This document shows positions 26,307 through 34,377 of a stretch of DNA of 62,004 nt, piece after piece. The stretch is from Streptomyces sp. ISL-94 (GTDB taxonomy: Bacteria > Actinomycetota > Actinomycetes > Streptomycetales > Streptomycetaceae): positions 1-62,004 of the forward strand of contig NZ_JAGGOZ010000095.1 of assembly GCF_018614075.1 (NCBI RefSeq), read 5' to 3'. Position 1 is the first letter of the stretch; the number at the start of each line of letters is the position of its first letter. A program made the position numbers and the translations under genes. Below the pieces are notes generated by a model. It ran no database searches and was not told the DNA's origin. It saw only the letters and a program-made list of their open reading frames with translations.

Positions 26307-27434
26307 ATGTACGCATCAACGTCCTCCGTGTCCGCCCCGGTCCGGCCGCACCGCACGCTCCCGGCTGGCGGGGGCCCCTACCTCGAACCCGGCTGCCCCG
26401 CCGCCGCTCCGGCACCGGGCGCCGTACGGGCGCGGCGGATGCCGGGAACCGGTCCTCAGCCGCTCAGCGGAAGAATCGACCTCTCGGGGCCCCAGGGGGC
26501 GCAACTGCGCACCGCGCTCGCCTCGGTGCAGCGGATCTGTCCCGAGTTCGCACCGGTGCAGGTGCTGCGGCGCAGCGGCCGCTCGGTCCTCCTGGTCGGG
26601 ACCACGGGACGGATGACCGCCGTCGCGAAGGTTTTACTGGACCACTCGCCGGAATGGCGCGAGCGCTACCGGCACGAAATAGCGGCGTACCGGACCTTCG
26701 TCCGGCACCGCCCGCCCGTCCGGGTGCCCCGGCTCATCGCGGCCGACCCGGAGAACTGCGTACTGGTCGTCGAGCGGATGGCGGGCCGGGTCGCGGCGCT
26801 CCAGCGGCACCCGGTGGAGGCCCCGCCGCGGGTCGACCTGCGGGCGGCCCTGGGCGCGGTGTGCCGGGTCAACCAGTGGCGTCCGCCGGCCGAGCTCTTC
26901 GGGACCCCGCTGAACTACGCGCGGCGGATCGCCCGTGACTACGAGCTGGGCCTGCTGACCGACCGGGACCTCGGCGACCTCCAGAAGCTGCTGCACGGCG
27001 TGAAGCTGTCGGGCACGGCGCTCCAGTTCAACCACGGTGACGCGCTCCTGTCGAACCTGCTGCTCTCCCCGGCCGGGCCGGTGCTGCTCGACTGGGAGCA
27101 CGCGGGCTGGTACCTGCCCGGCTACGACCTGGCCACCCTGTGGACTGTCCTGGGCGACGCCCCGGCGGCGCGCAGCCAGATCAGCCGGCTCGCCCAGTCG
27201 GCCGGTCCGGCGGTACGGGACTCCTTCCTGATCAACCTGATGCTGGTGCTGACCCGGGAGATCCGGATGTCCGAGACGGCCGTCCAGCGCTCCATGCTGG
27301 CGACCGCCCCGACCCAGCCCCTGCAGGCCGGGGCCCTCTCCTCGGGAGAGGAGCAGCGGCTGCTGCTGCGCCGCCTGCACGACGACGCCGGGATGGCCCG
27401 CGGGGCGATCCGCGCGGCGGTCGGCACCCGCTGA
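26307..27434 (+). CDS. Aminoglycoside phosphotransferase (APH) fold kinase
   Basis: 375 residues from MYASTSSVSAP. The kinase-like core has VAKVLLDHSPEWRERYRHEIAAY (ATP lysine and alpha-C Glu), the hinge VLVVERMAG, the catalytic FNHGDALLSNLLLSPAGP and the metal-binding LLDWEHAGWYLPGYDLA. The first ~55 residues are Pro/Ala-rich and disordered. Members phosphorylate small molecules; nothing here argues for antibiotic resistance. The gene ends in a very strong hairpin. A role together with the divergent NsdA-like regulator is possible but only positional. Confidence 0.88.
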   Translation: MYASTSSVSAPVRPHRTLPAGGGPYLEPGCPAAAPAPGAVRARRMPGTGPQPLSGRIDLSGPQGAQLRTALASVQRICPEFAPVQVLRRSGRSVLLVGTTGRMTAVAKVLLDHSPEWRERYRHEIAAYRTFVRHRPPVRVPRLIAADPENCVLVVERMAGRVAALQRHPVEAPPRVDLRAALGAVCRVNQWRPPAELFGTPLNYARRIARDYELGLLTDRDLGDLQKLLHGVKLSGTALQFNHGDALLSNLLLSPAGPVLLDWEHAGWYLPGYDLATLWTVLGDAPAARSQISRLAQSAGPAVRDSFLINLMLVLTREIRMSETAVQRSMLATAPTQPLQAGALSSGEEQRLLLRRLHDDAGMARGAIRAAVGTR

Positions 27435-27455
27435 CGCGTCCCGCCTCCCCTGACG

Positions 27456-27490
27456 CGAAGTCCCGTGGCCCCCGCCGCCACGGGACTTCG
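27456..27490 (+). terminator. Strong hairpin terminator after the APH-fold gene
   Basis: CGAAGTCCCGTGGC and GCCACGGGACTTCG form a perfect 14-bp stem around a 7-nt loop, starting 22 bp past the stop codon. No T run, as is usual in Streptomyces. Confidence 0.85.
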
Positions 27491-27652
27491 CTCGTACGCG
27501 GGTGCGTACGTTGCCTTCGTACGCCGCGAGGCCGACCCGCCTCCCCCGCACGGTGGAACCGGATCCGCCCGGCGGGCGTTCCGCGGGCGCCGGCGCGGCT
27601 GCGATCTTAGGAGCAGACCGGGCAAGCAGTGCCCGCCACTCCGGAGGAAGCC

Positions 27653-27905
27653 GTGTCCGTGCATGCCGAGACGAGGGCGTCCAGACCCTCGGGCGGTCGC
27701 GCACGCGCCGCCTGGAAGGCCGCGCACACCCCGGTCGCGGGAGTCCCCCGCTACGCCTGGTTCGCGGCGGCCGCCATCCCCTTCACCGTCCTGCCGTCTT
27801 CTGTCTGGCGGCTCGGCCTGCTCTTCGTCGACCACTCCGAGCGGACAGCGGCTGCTGGGCGTGGTGACGGTGGCGTACTGGAGGCGGCGGCGCCGGATGC
27901 CTTGA
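27653..27905 (+). pseudogene. Remnant of a small membrane protein gene
   Basis: A GTG-initiated frame reads AGVPRYAWFAAAAIPFTVLPSSVWRLGLLF, a membrane-segment-like stretch. A typical membrane-protein ending (LLGVVTVAYWRRRRRMP, stop at 27905) follows in a different frame only about 20 codons later. The middle helices seem to have been lost by a deletion and frameshift. The first frame instead runs on into the kstD gene, but that long fusion is not a real protein. Confidence 0.5.
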
Positions 27906-27931
27906 CATCACATGATCCCCCGAACACCTTT

Positions 27932-27948
27932 TCTGACTCAGCATCAGA
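27932..27948. promoter_or_regulatory. 17-bp palindrome box upstream of kstD (shared motif, copy 1)
   Basis: TCTGACTCAGCATCAGA, 46 bp before the kstD start. TCTGA/TCAGA arms are identical to boxes at 36533-36549 and 49283-49299. Probably a TetR-type operator shared by lipid/steroid genes (inference). Confidence 0.6.
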
Positions 27949-27994
27949 CGTGCTGGAGCCACTTGCCTCCTCCCCACACCGCTGGAGCCTGCCC

Positions 27995-29788
27995 ATGTCC
28001 GCAAGCGCTTCACGCACCTCCCCCGGCACCCTCCCGTCCAGACGTACCGTCCTCGCCGGGACGGGCGCCGGGGTGCTCGCCGCCACCGTGCTGCCGGCCG
28101 CCGCGGCGCGAGCCGCCGACGCCCAAGTGGGAGCCCCGCTCAGCGAGTACGACGTCGTCGTGGTCGGTTCCGGGGCCTCCGGGATGACCGCGGCGCTCAC
28201 CGCCGCCCGTCGGGCCCTGAGCGTGCTGGTGGTGGAGAAGGCGCCCACCTTCGGCGGATCCGCCGCGCGCTCGGGGGCCGGCATCTGGCTGCCCAACAAC
28301 TCGGTGATCCTGGGCGCGGGCGTGCCGGACACCCCGCAGAAGGCGGCGGCGTACCTGGCGGCCGTCGTCGGGTCCGAGGTGCCGGCCGACCGCCAGGCGG
28401 CGTTCCTGGCCAACGGGCCGCGGATGCTGGATTTCGTGACGGCCAACAGCCCGCTCAGGTTCCGCTTCATGGAGGGGTACAGCGACTACTACCCCAACCT
28501 GCCGGGCGGGCTGCCGAACGGCCGCTCCATCGAGCCGGACCAGATCGACGGGAACATCCTGGGCGCCGAACTGGCCCGCCTGAACCCGGCGTACATGCCC
28601 GTCCCGGCCGGGATGGTGGTCTTCAGCCAGGACTACAAGTGGCTGAACCTCGCGGCGGTGAACGCCAAGGGCCTGGCCGTCTCCACCGAGTGCCTGGCGC
28701 GCGGCACGAAGGCGGCGCTGCTCGGGCAGAAGCCGCTGACGATGGGCCAGGCCCTGGCGGCCGGGCTGCGGGCCGGTCTGATGCGCGCCGGGGTGCCGGT
28801 GTGGCTGAACAGCCCGCTGGTCGACCTGGTGCAGGAGGGCGGGGCGGTCGCCGGGGTCGTGGTGGAGAAGGAGGGCGTACAGGGCACCGTACGGGCCCGG
28901 CGCGGGGTGATCGTCGGCTCGGGCGGCTTCGAGCACAACGCGGAGATGCGGGCCCAGTACCATCAGCAGCCGATCGGCACCCAGTGGTCGGTGGGCGCGA
29001 AGGAGAACACGGGCGACGGGATCCGGGCGGGGCAGCGGGCCGGGGCGGCGCTGGCCCTGATGGAGGACGCGTGGTGGGGTCCGTCGATCCCGCTGCCCGG
29101 GGAGCCGTACTTCTGCCTCGCCGAACGGACCCTGCCGGGCGGGCTGATCGTGAACGGGAACGGCGCGCGGTTCGTCAACGAGGCGGCGCCGTACAGCGAT
29201 GTGGTGCACGTGATGTACGAGAAGGACCGGGGCGCGGTCGGCTCGCACATCCCGGCCTGGCTGATCGTGGATCAGAACTACCGCAACAAGTACCTGTTCA
29301 AGGACATCCTGCCGACGATCGTCTTCCCCGACTCCTGGTACGAGGCGGGTGCGGCGAAGAAGGCGTGGACCTGGGACGCGCTGGCCGGCCAGATCGGAGT
29401 CCCGGCGGCCGCGCTGCGGACGACGCTGAGCCGGTTCAACACGCAGGCGTGGAACGGGACCGACTCCGACTTCCACCGGGGCGACACGGCGTACGACCAC
29501 TACTACACGGACCCCGGGGTGACGCCGAACTCGTGTCTGGCGCCGGTCTGGGCCCCGCCGTTCTACGCCTTCAAGATCGTGCCGGGGGACCTCGGGACGA
29601 AGGGCGGCATCGTGACGGACGCGCGGGCCCGTGCGCTGCGTGCGGACGGCTCGGTGATCCGGGGCCTGTACGCGGCGGGCAACGCGAGCGCGGCGGTGAT
29701 GGGCCACAGCTACGCGGGGGCCGGATCGACGATCGGCCCCGCGATGACGTTCGGTTACGTGGCGGCGAACGACATCGCGGACTCGTGA
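27995..29788 (+). CDS. kstD: 3-ketosteroid delta1-dehydrogenase, Tat-exported form
   Basis: 597 residues. It removes the C1 and C2 hydrogens of 3-ketosteroid ring A using FAD. A twin-arginine signal peptide (SRRTVLAGTGAGVLAATVLPAAAARA) occupies residues 13-43, followed by the FAD Rossmann motif DVVVVGSGASGMTAAL. KstD family residues are present: a Tyr in EGYSDYYPNLPGG, RFVNEAAPY, and the C-terminal HSYAGAGSTIGPAMTFGY with the Tyr and Gly of the active site. The Tat leader is unusual, as most characterised KstDs are cytoplasmic. A 17-bp palindrome lies in the promoter region. It could also be a related FAD-dependent fumarate-reductase-like enzyme, but the C-terminal motif favours KstD. Confidence 0.82.
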   Translation: MSASASRTSPGTLPSRRTVLAGTGAGVLAATVLPAAAARAADAQVGAPLSEYDVVVVGSGASGMTAALTAARRALSVLVVEKAPTFGGSAARSGAGIWLPNNSVILGAGVPDTPQKAAAYLAAVVGSEVPADRQAAFLANGPRMLDFVTANSPLRFRFMEGYSDYYPNLPGGLPNGRSIEPDQIDGNILGAELARLNPAYMPVPAGMVVFSQDYKWLNLAAVNAKGLAVSTECLARGTKAALLGQKPLTMGQALAAGLRAGLMRAGVPVWLNSPLVDLVQEGGAVAGVVVEKEGVQGTVRARRGVIVGSGGFEHNAEMRAQYHQQPIGTQWSVGAKENTGDGIRAGQRAGAALALMEDAWWGPSIPLPGEPYFCLAERTLPGGLIVNGNGARFVNEAAPYSDVVHVMYEKDRGAVGSHIPAWLIVDQNYRNKYLFKDILPTIVFPDSWYEAGAAKKAWTWDALAGQIGVPAAALRTTLSRFNTQAWNGTDSDFHRGDTAYDHYYTDPGVTPNSCLAPVWAPPFYAFKIVPGDLGTKGGIVTDARARALRADGSVIRGLYAAGNASAAVMGHSYAGAGSTIGPAMTFGYVAANDIADS

Positions 29789-29803
29789 GCCGCGGGACCG
29801 GTC

Positions 29804-30304
29804 CTAGCCCTGCTGGAAGAGCTCGGCGGGGAGCGGCTTCAGGAGGGCGTAGAGGTCATCGGTGATCGGGCGGTCCCAGCTGGCGATGGTGACCAGCACG
29901 TTGTCGCTGCGGTCGAACTGCACGCAGGAGATGCGGGACTCCGACAGCTTGATCTTCCGGACGATGAGGAGGTTGTCGCCCTGCATGACGGGGCAGTCCT
30001 CGGCGCCGGTGACCTCGACCTCCTCGTCGTTCTCCAGGGCTTCGAGGAGCTGGGCCACCTCGAAGGGGACCTGGCCGTCGGAGAGGTCCCTGGCGGGGGA
30101 GCCCTCGGGAAGGTTGCCGATGATCATCGCGGGGCCGCGTCCGCCGAACAGGTCGTAGCGGAGGAACACGCCCTGGCAGCTCCCGTCGGGCGCGGGCAGC
30201 AGCCCGGCCCCGAGATTGCCCGGCCAGTCCCCCGGGTCCATGGCCAGGACGTCGAAGTCCGGGCCGGCGGGTGTGGCGGCGCGGTGGCGGCGGAGGAAGG
30301 ACAT
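29804..30304 (-). CDS. Conserved protein of unknown function
   Basis: 166 residues, soluble, ending PLPAELFQQG. Readable blocks are DFDVLAMDPGDWPGNLGAGLLPAPDGSCQGVFLRYDLFGG and SCVQFDRSDNVLVTIASWDRPITDDLYALLKPL. It resembles Streptomyces-restricted conserved hypotheticals, mostly beta in the centre. No motif suggests an activity. It converges on kstD with only 15 bp between stop codons. A hairpin (30320-30340) lies just upstream of its start. Confidence 0.75.
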   Translation of the reverse strand: MSFLRRHRAATPAGPDFDVLAMDPGDWPGNLGAGLLPAPDGSCQGVFLRYDLFGGRGPAMIIGNLPEGSPARDLSDGQVPFEVAQLLEALENDEEVEVTGAEDCPVMQGDNLLIVRKIKLSESRISCVQFDRSDNVLVTIASWDRPITDDLYALLKPLPAELFQQG

Positions 30305-30319
30305 GCCGCCATGGTACGT

Positions 30320-30340
30320 GGCCGGACGGGTTTTCCGGCC
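30320..30340. terminator. Hairpin between two leftward genes
   Basis: GGCCGGA, seven-base loop, TCCGGCC, directly followed by a second CCCGGG/CCCGGG pairing. Placed to terminate the leftward gene that ends at 30362. Confidence 0.5.
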
Positions 30341-30361
30341 CCGGGTCCCCTTCCCGGGTGG

Positions 30362-31180
30362 TCACACCGGTGGGACGAGCGTGAAGTAGTACGGGAGCAG
30401 GCCGGCGTCGCCGCGGACCCGCAGGGCGGTGGCCGGCCGCCGGCCACAGAGGAAGAGCGCCAGGTCCGACGCGGAGCCTTCGGCCTCGATGTCCGCCGGA
30501 ACTTCGGAGCCTGGCTCCGCCACGACCTCGTCCCCGGAGAAGAGGACCGTCCAGGATTCGGGGCCGTCCGTACGCCGGAAGCGGTACCGCTCGCCGGCGC
30601 CCGCCCGGGCCGCCTCCTGGGAGTGGCGGGCCGGGGCCATCACCTCGACGGCCTGGGACACGGCGTCGGCCGCCAGCGCCGGGTCGAGGGGGCCGGGTGT
30701 GCCGGTCGCTGACTGCGCGTCCCAGCGGTGGACGGCCAGCTCGATGGTCTGCATCCGCAGCCAGAAGCCGGAGCTCTGCTCGGCCGACCAGGACCACACC
30801 GGCACGTCGGGGCCGAGCTCGCGGAAGAGCCCGGCCAGCGACCGGGCGCCTTCGGCGTACCAGGCGGTCAGCGCGTCCGGCGCCGGCCCGCGGTTCGGCG
30901 CCCGCTCGGGCCGCGGCCAGGCGGCGAGCACGTCCGGGTCGGCCGGGAGCCCGTACAGGGAGAGATCGCTCGGGTCCGGCGCCTGGGTGAGGCGCTCCCG
31001 CAGGATGTGGGCGACGTAGCGCTGCACTCCCCCCAGGTGCCCGATGAGGTCGGAGACCGACCAGCCGGGGCAGGAGGGGACCAGGGGCGCCGCCCGGCCC
31101 GGTTCGAGGGCGCGGCGGACGGCCTGCTCGAAGGCCGACGCCTCGGCGCGGAGGTGGTTGATCCGCTCGGTGTGGTCCAT
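30362..31180 (-). CDS. Maleylpyruvate isomerase/DinB-like family protein (TIGR03083)
   Basis: 272 residues. MDHTERINHLRAEASAFEQAVR, PLVPSCPGWSVSDLIGHLGGVQRYVAHIL and the later WLRMQTIELAVHRWDAQSATG are the signatures of the mycothiol-dependent maleylpyruvate isomerase-like superfamily. The metal ligands would be His in IGHLGG and HRWDA. The C-terminal half is a sterol-carrier-like domain (VPADIEAEGSASDLALFLCGRRP). Actinobacterial members are mostly thiol-dependent enzymes of unknown substrate. A Streptomyces genome typically has many such genes. Confidence 0.88.
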   Translation of the reverse strand: MDHTERINHLRAEASAFEQAVRRALEPGRAAPLVPSCPGWSVSDLIGHLGGVQRYVAHILRERLTQAPDPSDLSLYGLPADPDVLAAWPRPERAPNRGPAPDALTAWYAEGARSLAGLFRELGPDVPVWSWSAEQSSGFWLRMQTIELAVHRWDAQSATGTPGPLDPALAADAVSQAVEVMAPARHSQEAARAGAGERYRFRRTDGPESWTVLFSGDEVVAEPGSEVPADIEAEGSASDLALFLCGRRPATALRVRGDAGLLPYYFTLVPPV

Positions 31181-31776
31181 GGGATCACCCTTCCCACGCT
31201 CCCGCGGTTCCTCCCCTCTCGGTGCGCCGTGAATCCGATCACGCCCCCGTTCCGGGCCCGGCCGACGTTCGGCGTGAACGACAGGAGCCGACGTCCCCGC
31301 CGACGGCCTACGGCACGTACGCCGCCACGGCGGCCGGGAGCCCGAGAGGCCGGCCCCGAGCTTGCGGCAGGCCGAGGACAGCACCCAGTCATGGCCGGGA
31401 CCGCCCAGGCCGGGGCCGTCCCGGCCGGCCCGGCCGCCGCGCGCCGCGCTGCGCGGAGCTCCTTCTCCGTGAGCCCGCCCTCCCAGGACGACCGGCACGG
31501 CAGGCCGCCGCCGAGGCCCAGCAAGGTCTCGGTGGTCCGGGAGTCGGTCCCGGCGGCGTTGAAGGCGTCCCACATGACTGCTCGGACTGCAGGCGCAGCC
31601 GGGCCGGACGTCCTGGGTGGGGGGTCTCCCGTGCGAGGGAGTCCGAGGCCTCGGCGAGCCGGTCGCTGTGGGCGATGACCTGGGCGAGCCGGATGACGAT
31701 GTTCCCTGGCGCAGCGCCGGCAGCCACCGGGGCGGCGGCCCCGCGCCCGGTGGTGCGCCGCGTACCCGTGCGGGAA
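31181..31776. other. Apparently degenerate intergenic region
   Basis: 596 bp. On the minus strand, protein-like pieces in different frames (for example GNIVIRLAQVIAHSDRLAEASDSLA and TETLLGLGGGLPCRSSWEGG) look like remnants of one broken gene, but I cannot name it. DUF397 genes normally have an XRE regulator next to them, and none is present here. Confidence 0.35.
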
Positions 31777-32016
31777 CTACGTGAGGTCGAACTCCCCGCC
31801 CCGCGCGTTCAGCACGAACTTGCGCCACTCGTCCGGCGCGAAGATCAGCGAAGGGCTCTCCGGCCGGTCACCGTTGCGCATGGCGATGAAGCCCTCGACG
31901 AAGGCGATCTGGACGTCCCCCGCTCCCCGGCTGCTCGACTGCCAGTCCGCCTCGGTGAGGTCGAGGTCCGGCTTGCCCCAGCCGGCGCGGGTTTGTGAAG
32001 TCATGCTCTCTGCCAC
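31777..32016 (-). CDS. DUF397 domain protein (orphan)
   Basis: 79 residues from a GTG with GGGAGGAG eight bases upstream. The DUF397 core is visible as LTEADWQSSSRGAGDVQIAFVEGFIAMRNGDRPESPSLIFAPDEWRKFVLNARGGEFD. In streptomycetes these small acidic proteins are usually paired with an XRE-family regulator (BldB/WhiJ-like systems). The partner is absent, and the 600 bp downstream look degenerate, so this may be a leftover of a lost module. Confidence 0.85.
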   Translation of the reverse strand: MAESMTSQTRAGWGKPDLDLTEADWQSSSRGAGDVQIAFVEGFIAMRNGDRPESPSLIFAPDEWRKFVLNARGGEFDLT

Positions 32017-32137
32017 CTGCGTGCTCCTCCCGGTACGTCATCCGGGGGCAAGGTTAACCACCGCAGCGGGTGCCGCACAGGCCACGGTGAGTCACCTGTG
32101 ACCGGTCCGGCACCCGCGGCCGGACCCACGATCGTGG

Positions 32138-33313
32138 TCAGGAGGCGGGAGGTTCGGCCCCCATCAGCCACATCGCGAAGAACTGCGCGCCGCCGCCGTA
32201 GGCGTGCCCCATGGCCCGGCGGGCGCCCGGAACCTGGTGTTCCCCGGCCTGGCCGCGGACTTGGAGGGCCGCCTCCGCGAAGCGGATCATGCCGGAGGCG
32301 CCGATCGGGTTGGTGGAGAGCACCCCGCCGGACGGGTTGACGGGGAGGTCCCCGTCGAGTTCGGTCACCCCGGCCTCGGTGAGCTTCCAGCCCTCGCCCT
32401 CCTCCGCGAAGCCCAGGTTCTCCAGCCACATCGGCTCGTACCAGGAGAACGGCACGTACATCTCCACCGCGTCGATCTCCCGCCGCGGGTCGGTGATCCC
32501 GGCCTGCCGGTAGACGTCGGCCGCGCAGTCCTTGCCCGCCTGCGGCGACACGAAGTCCTTGCCCGCGAAGAGCGTCGGCTCGCTCCGCATCGCCCCGCCG
32601 TGCACCCAGGCCGACGGCTTCGGCGAACGGGCCGCGCCCTCCCGGTCGGTGAGGACCATCGCGCAGGCCCCGTCCGAGGAGGGGCAGGTCTCGGAGTACC
32701 GGATCGGGTCCCACAGCATCGGCGAGGCCTGGACCTTCTCCAAAGTGATGTCGTGCTCGTGGAGGTGCGCGTACGGGTTCTTCAGCGCGTTGCGCCGGTC
32801 CTTGTACGCCACCAGCGAGCCCACCGTGTCCGGCGCCCCGGTGCGCCGCATGTACGCGCGCACGTGCGGGGCGAAGAATCCGCCCGCGCCCGCCAGCAGC
32901 GGCTGCTGGAAGGGAACGGGGAGCGAGAGCCCCCACATGGCATTCGACTCGGACTGCTTCTCGAAGGCGAGGGTGAGGACGGTCCGGTGGACGCGCGCCG
33001 CGACGAGGTTGGCGGCGACGAGCGCCGTGGACCCGCCGACCGAACCGGCCGTGTGCACGCGCAGCATCGGCTTGCCGACCGCCCCGAGCGCGTCCGCCAG
33101 GTAGAGCTCCGGCATCATCACGCCCTCGAAGAAGTCGGGGGCCTTGCCGATGACGACCGCGTCGATGTCCGCCCAGGTCAGCTCGGCGTCGGCGAGGGCG
33201 CGCGCCGCCGCCTCGCGCACCAGGCCTGCGATGGAGACGTCGTGGCGGGCGGCGACGTGCTTGGTCTGGCCGATCCCGACGACGGCGACCGGCTCCTTGC
33301 CCGAGGTGCTCAT
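32138..33313 (-). CDS. Thiolase-fold sterol side-chain aldolase candidate (Ltp3-like)
   Basis: 391 residues, SCP-x/lipid-transfer-type thiolase fold (VAVVGIGQTKHVAARHDVSIAGLVREAAARAL). The thiolase nucleophile position reads HTAGSVGGSTAL with no cysteine, and the usual GHPIGASG histidine is replaced (STNPIGASG), while NPSGG remains. This is the pattern of DUF35-associated aldolases such as Ltp2-Ltp4, which cleave C-C bonds of sterol side-chain CoA esters, rather than of condensing or thiolytic enzymes. It overlaps the upstream thiolase-fold gene by four bases (ATGA). Third gene of a coupled DUF35-ltp-ltp operon. The Ltp3 label rests on gene order. Confidence 0.85.
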   Translation of the reverse strand: MSTSGKEPVAVVGIGQTKHVAARHDVSIAGLVREAAARALADAELTWADIDAVVIGKAPDFFEGVMMPELYLADALGAVGKPMLRVHTAGSVGGSTALVAANLVAARVHRTVLTLAFEKQSESNAMWGLSLPVPFQQPLLAGAGGFFAPHVRAYMRRTGAPDTVGSLVAYKDRRNALKNPYAHLHEHDITLEKVQASPMLWDPIRYSETCPSSDGACAMVLTDREGAARSPKPSAWVHGGAMRSEPTLFAGKDFVSPQAGKDCAADVYRQAGITDPRREIDAVEMYVPFSWYEPMWLENLGFAEEGEGWKLTEAGVTELDGDLPVNPSGGVLSTNPIGASGMIRFAEAALQVRGQAGEHQVPGARRAMGHAYGGGAQFFAMWLMGAEPPAS

Positions 33314-34377
33314 GCTCGGTCCCCTTCCAGGACGGCGACCAGGTTCTGCTGGAGGCAGGGGCCGGAGGTGGCGTGGGCGACGGCCCGGTCGGACTCGCCG
33401 CGGTGGATGCGGGCGGCCGCCTCGCCGATCCGGATGAGGCCGGCGGCCATGACCGGGTTGGCGGCGAGTGCTCCGCCGGAGGGGTTGACGGTGACGCCGT
33501 CGCCGAGCCCGAGGGCCTTGCGGAGCACGACCTCCTGGGAGGAGAAGGGCGCGTGCAGTTCCGCCGTGTCCACCGGGGCTTCGAAGACCCCGGCGTGCTC
33601 GGCGGCGGTCCGCGTGGACGGCGAGTCGGTGAGGTCGCGCAGGCCCAGGCTGTGGGCCTCGATGCGGTGGTCGATGCCGGTGATCCAGGCGGGGCGCTCG
33701 CACAGCCGCCGCGCGGTGTCTCCGGCCGCGAGGATCACCGCGGCCGCGCCGTCGCCGATGGGCGGGCAGTCCCCGGTGCGCAGCGGGCGGACCTGGTAGT
33801 CGCCCTGGGCCACCGAACCGCGCAGCTGCGCGTGCGGGTTGGCCTCGGCGGCGGCGCGGCTGCGGGCGCCGATGGCGGCCAGGGCGGGCTCGTCCGTCTC
33901 GCCGGCGTCGATCAGGGCCTGGGCCTGGAGGGCGGCCAGGGCCACGGAGTCGGGCCAGAGGGGGGCGAGGTAGTAGGGGTCGAGCTGGCGGGTCAGCACG
34001 TCGCGTACCGGCCCCGGCGAGGACTTCCCGTACGCGTAGACGAGCGCGGTGTCGGCCTCGCCGGTCTGGATCTTGACCCAGGCCTCGTAGAGGGCCCAGG
34101 CGCCGTCCATCTCGACGTGCGACTCGGAGATGGGCGGCCAGGCGCCGACTCCGTCGAGGGTCATGGTGAAGGAGAAGGCGCGGCCGGCCAGGTAGTCGCT
34201 GGAGCCGGAGCAGGTGAAGCCGATCTCGCCGGCCTTCAGGCCGGTCTGGGCCAGCACCTGGTGGAGGACCGGCATCACCATCTCGACTTCGCTGACTTCG
34301 TCGGTGCGGCGCAGGTGGTCGCTCTGCGCGAAGGCGACGACGGCCACGTCGCGTGCGTGCCTGCTCGTCCTGGGCAT
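33310..34377 (-). CDS. Thiolase-fold sterol side-chain aldolase candidate (Ltp4-like)
   Basis: 355 residues. MPRTSRHARDVAVVAFAQSDHLRRTDEVSEVEM opens a divergent thiolase fold. At the nucleophile region the sequence is SESHVEMDGAWALYEAW, without Cys, and NPSGGALAANPVMAAG lacks the catalytic His, so ordinary thiolysis is unlikely. Together with the following paralogue and the double DUF35 protein it fits a heteromeric retro-aldolase acting on steroid acyl-CoA. Its ATG overlaps the DUF35 stop codon by one base (TGATG), giving strong translational coupling. Numbered Ltp4-like by synteny with the mycobacterial DUF35-ltp4-ltp3 order. Confidence 0.83.
   Translation of the reverse strand: MPRTSRHARDVAVVAFAQSDHLRRTDEVSEVEMVMPVLHQVLAQTGLKAGEIGFTCSGSSDYLAGRAFSFTMTLDGVGAWPPISESHVEMDGAWALYEAWVKIQTGEADTALVYAYGKSSPGPVRDVLTRQLDPYYLAPLWPDSVALAALQAQALIDAGETDEPALAAIGARSRAAAEANPHAQLRGSVAQGDYQVRPLRTGDCPPIGDGAAAVILAAGDTARRLCERPAWITGIDHRIEAHSLGLRDLTDSPSTRTAAEHAGVFEAPVDTAELHAPFSSQEVVLRKALGLGDGVTVNPSGGALAANPVMAAGLIRIGEAAARIHRGESDRAVAHATSGPCLQQNLVAVLEGDRA

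Noticed and set aside
26307..27434. Aminoglycoside resistance gene
   Set aside because: APH-fold only; many Streptomyces members are general small-molecule kinases and no resistance context exists.
27629..29788. 719-residue kstD fusion from 27629
   Set aside because: The true N-terminus is the Tat signal at 27995; upstream sequence is a degraded membrane gene with an unrelated frame.
32138..33313. Acetyl-CoA acetyltransferase
   Set aside because: Canonical nucleophile Cys and His positions are absent.
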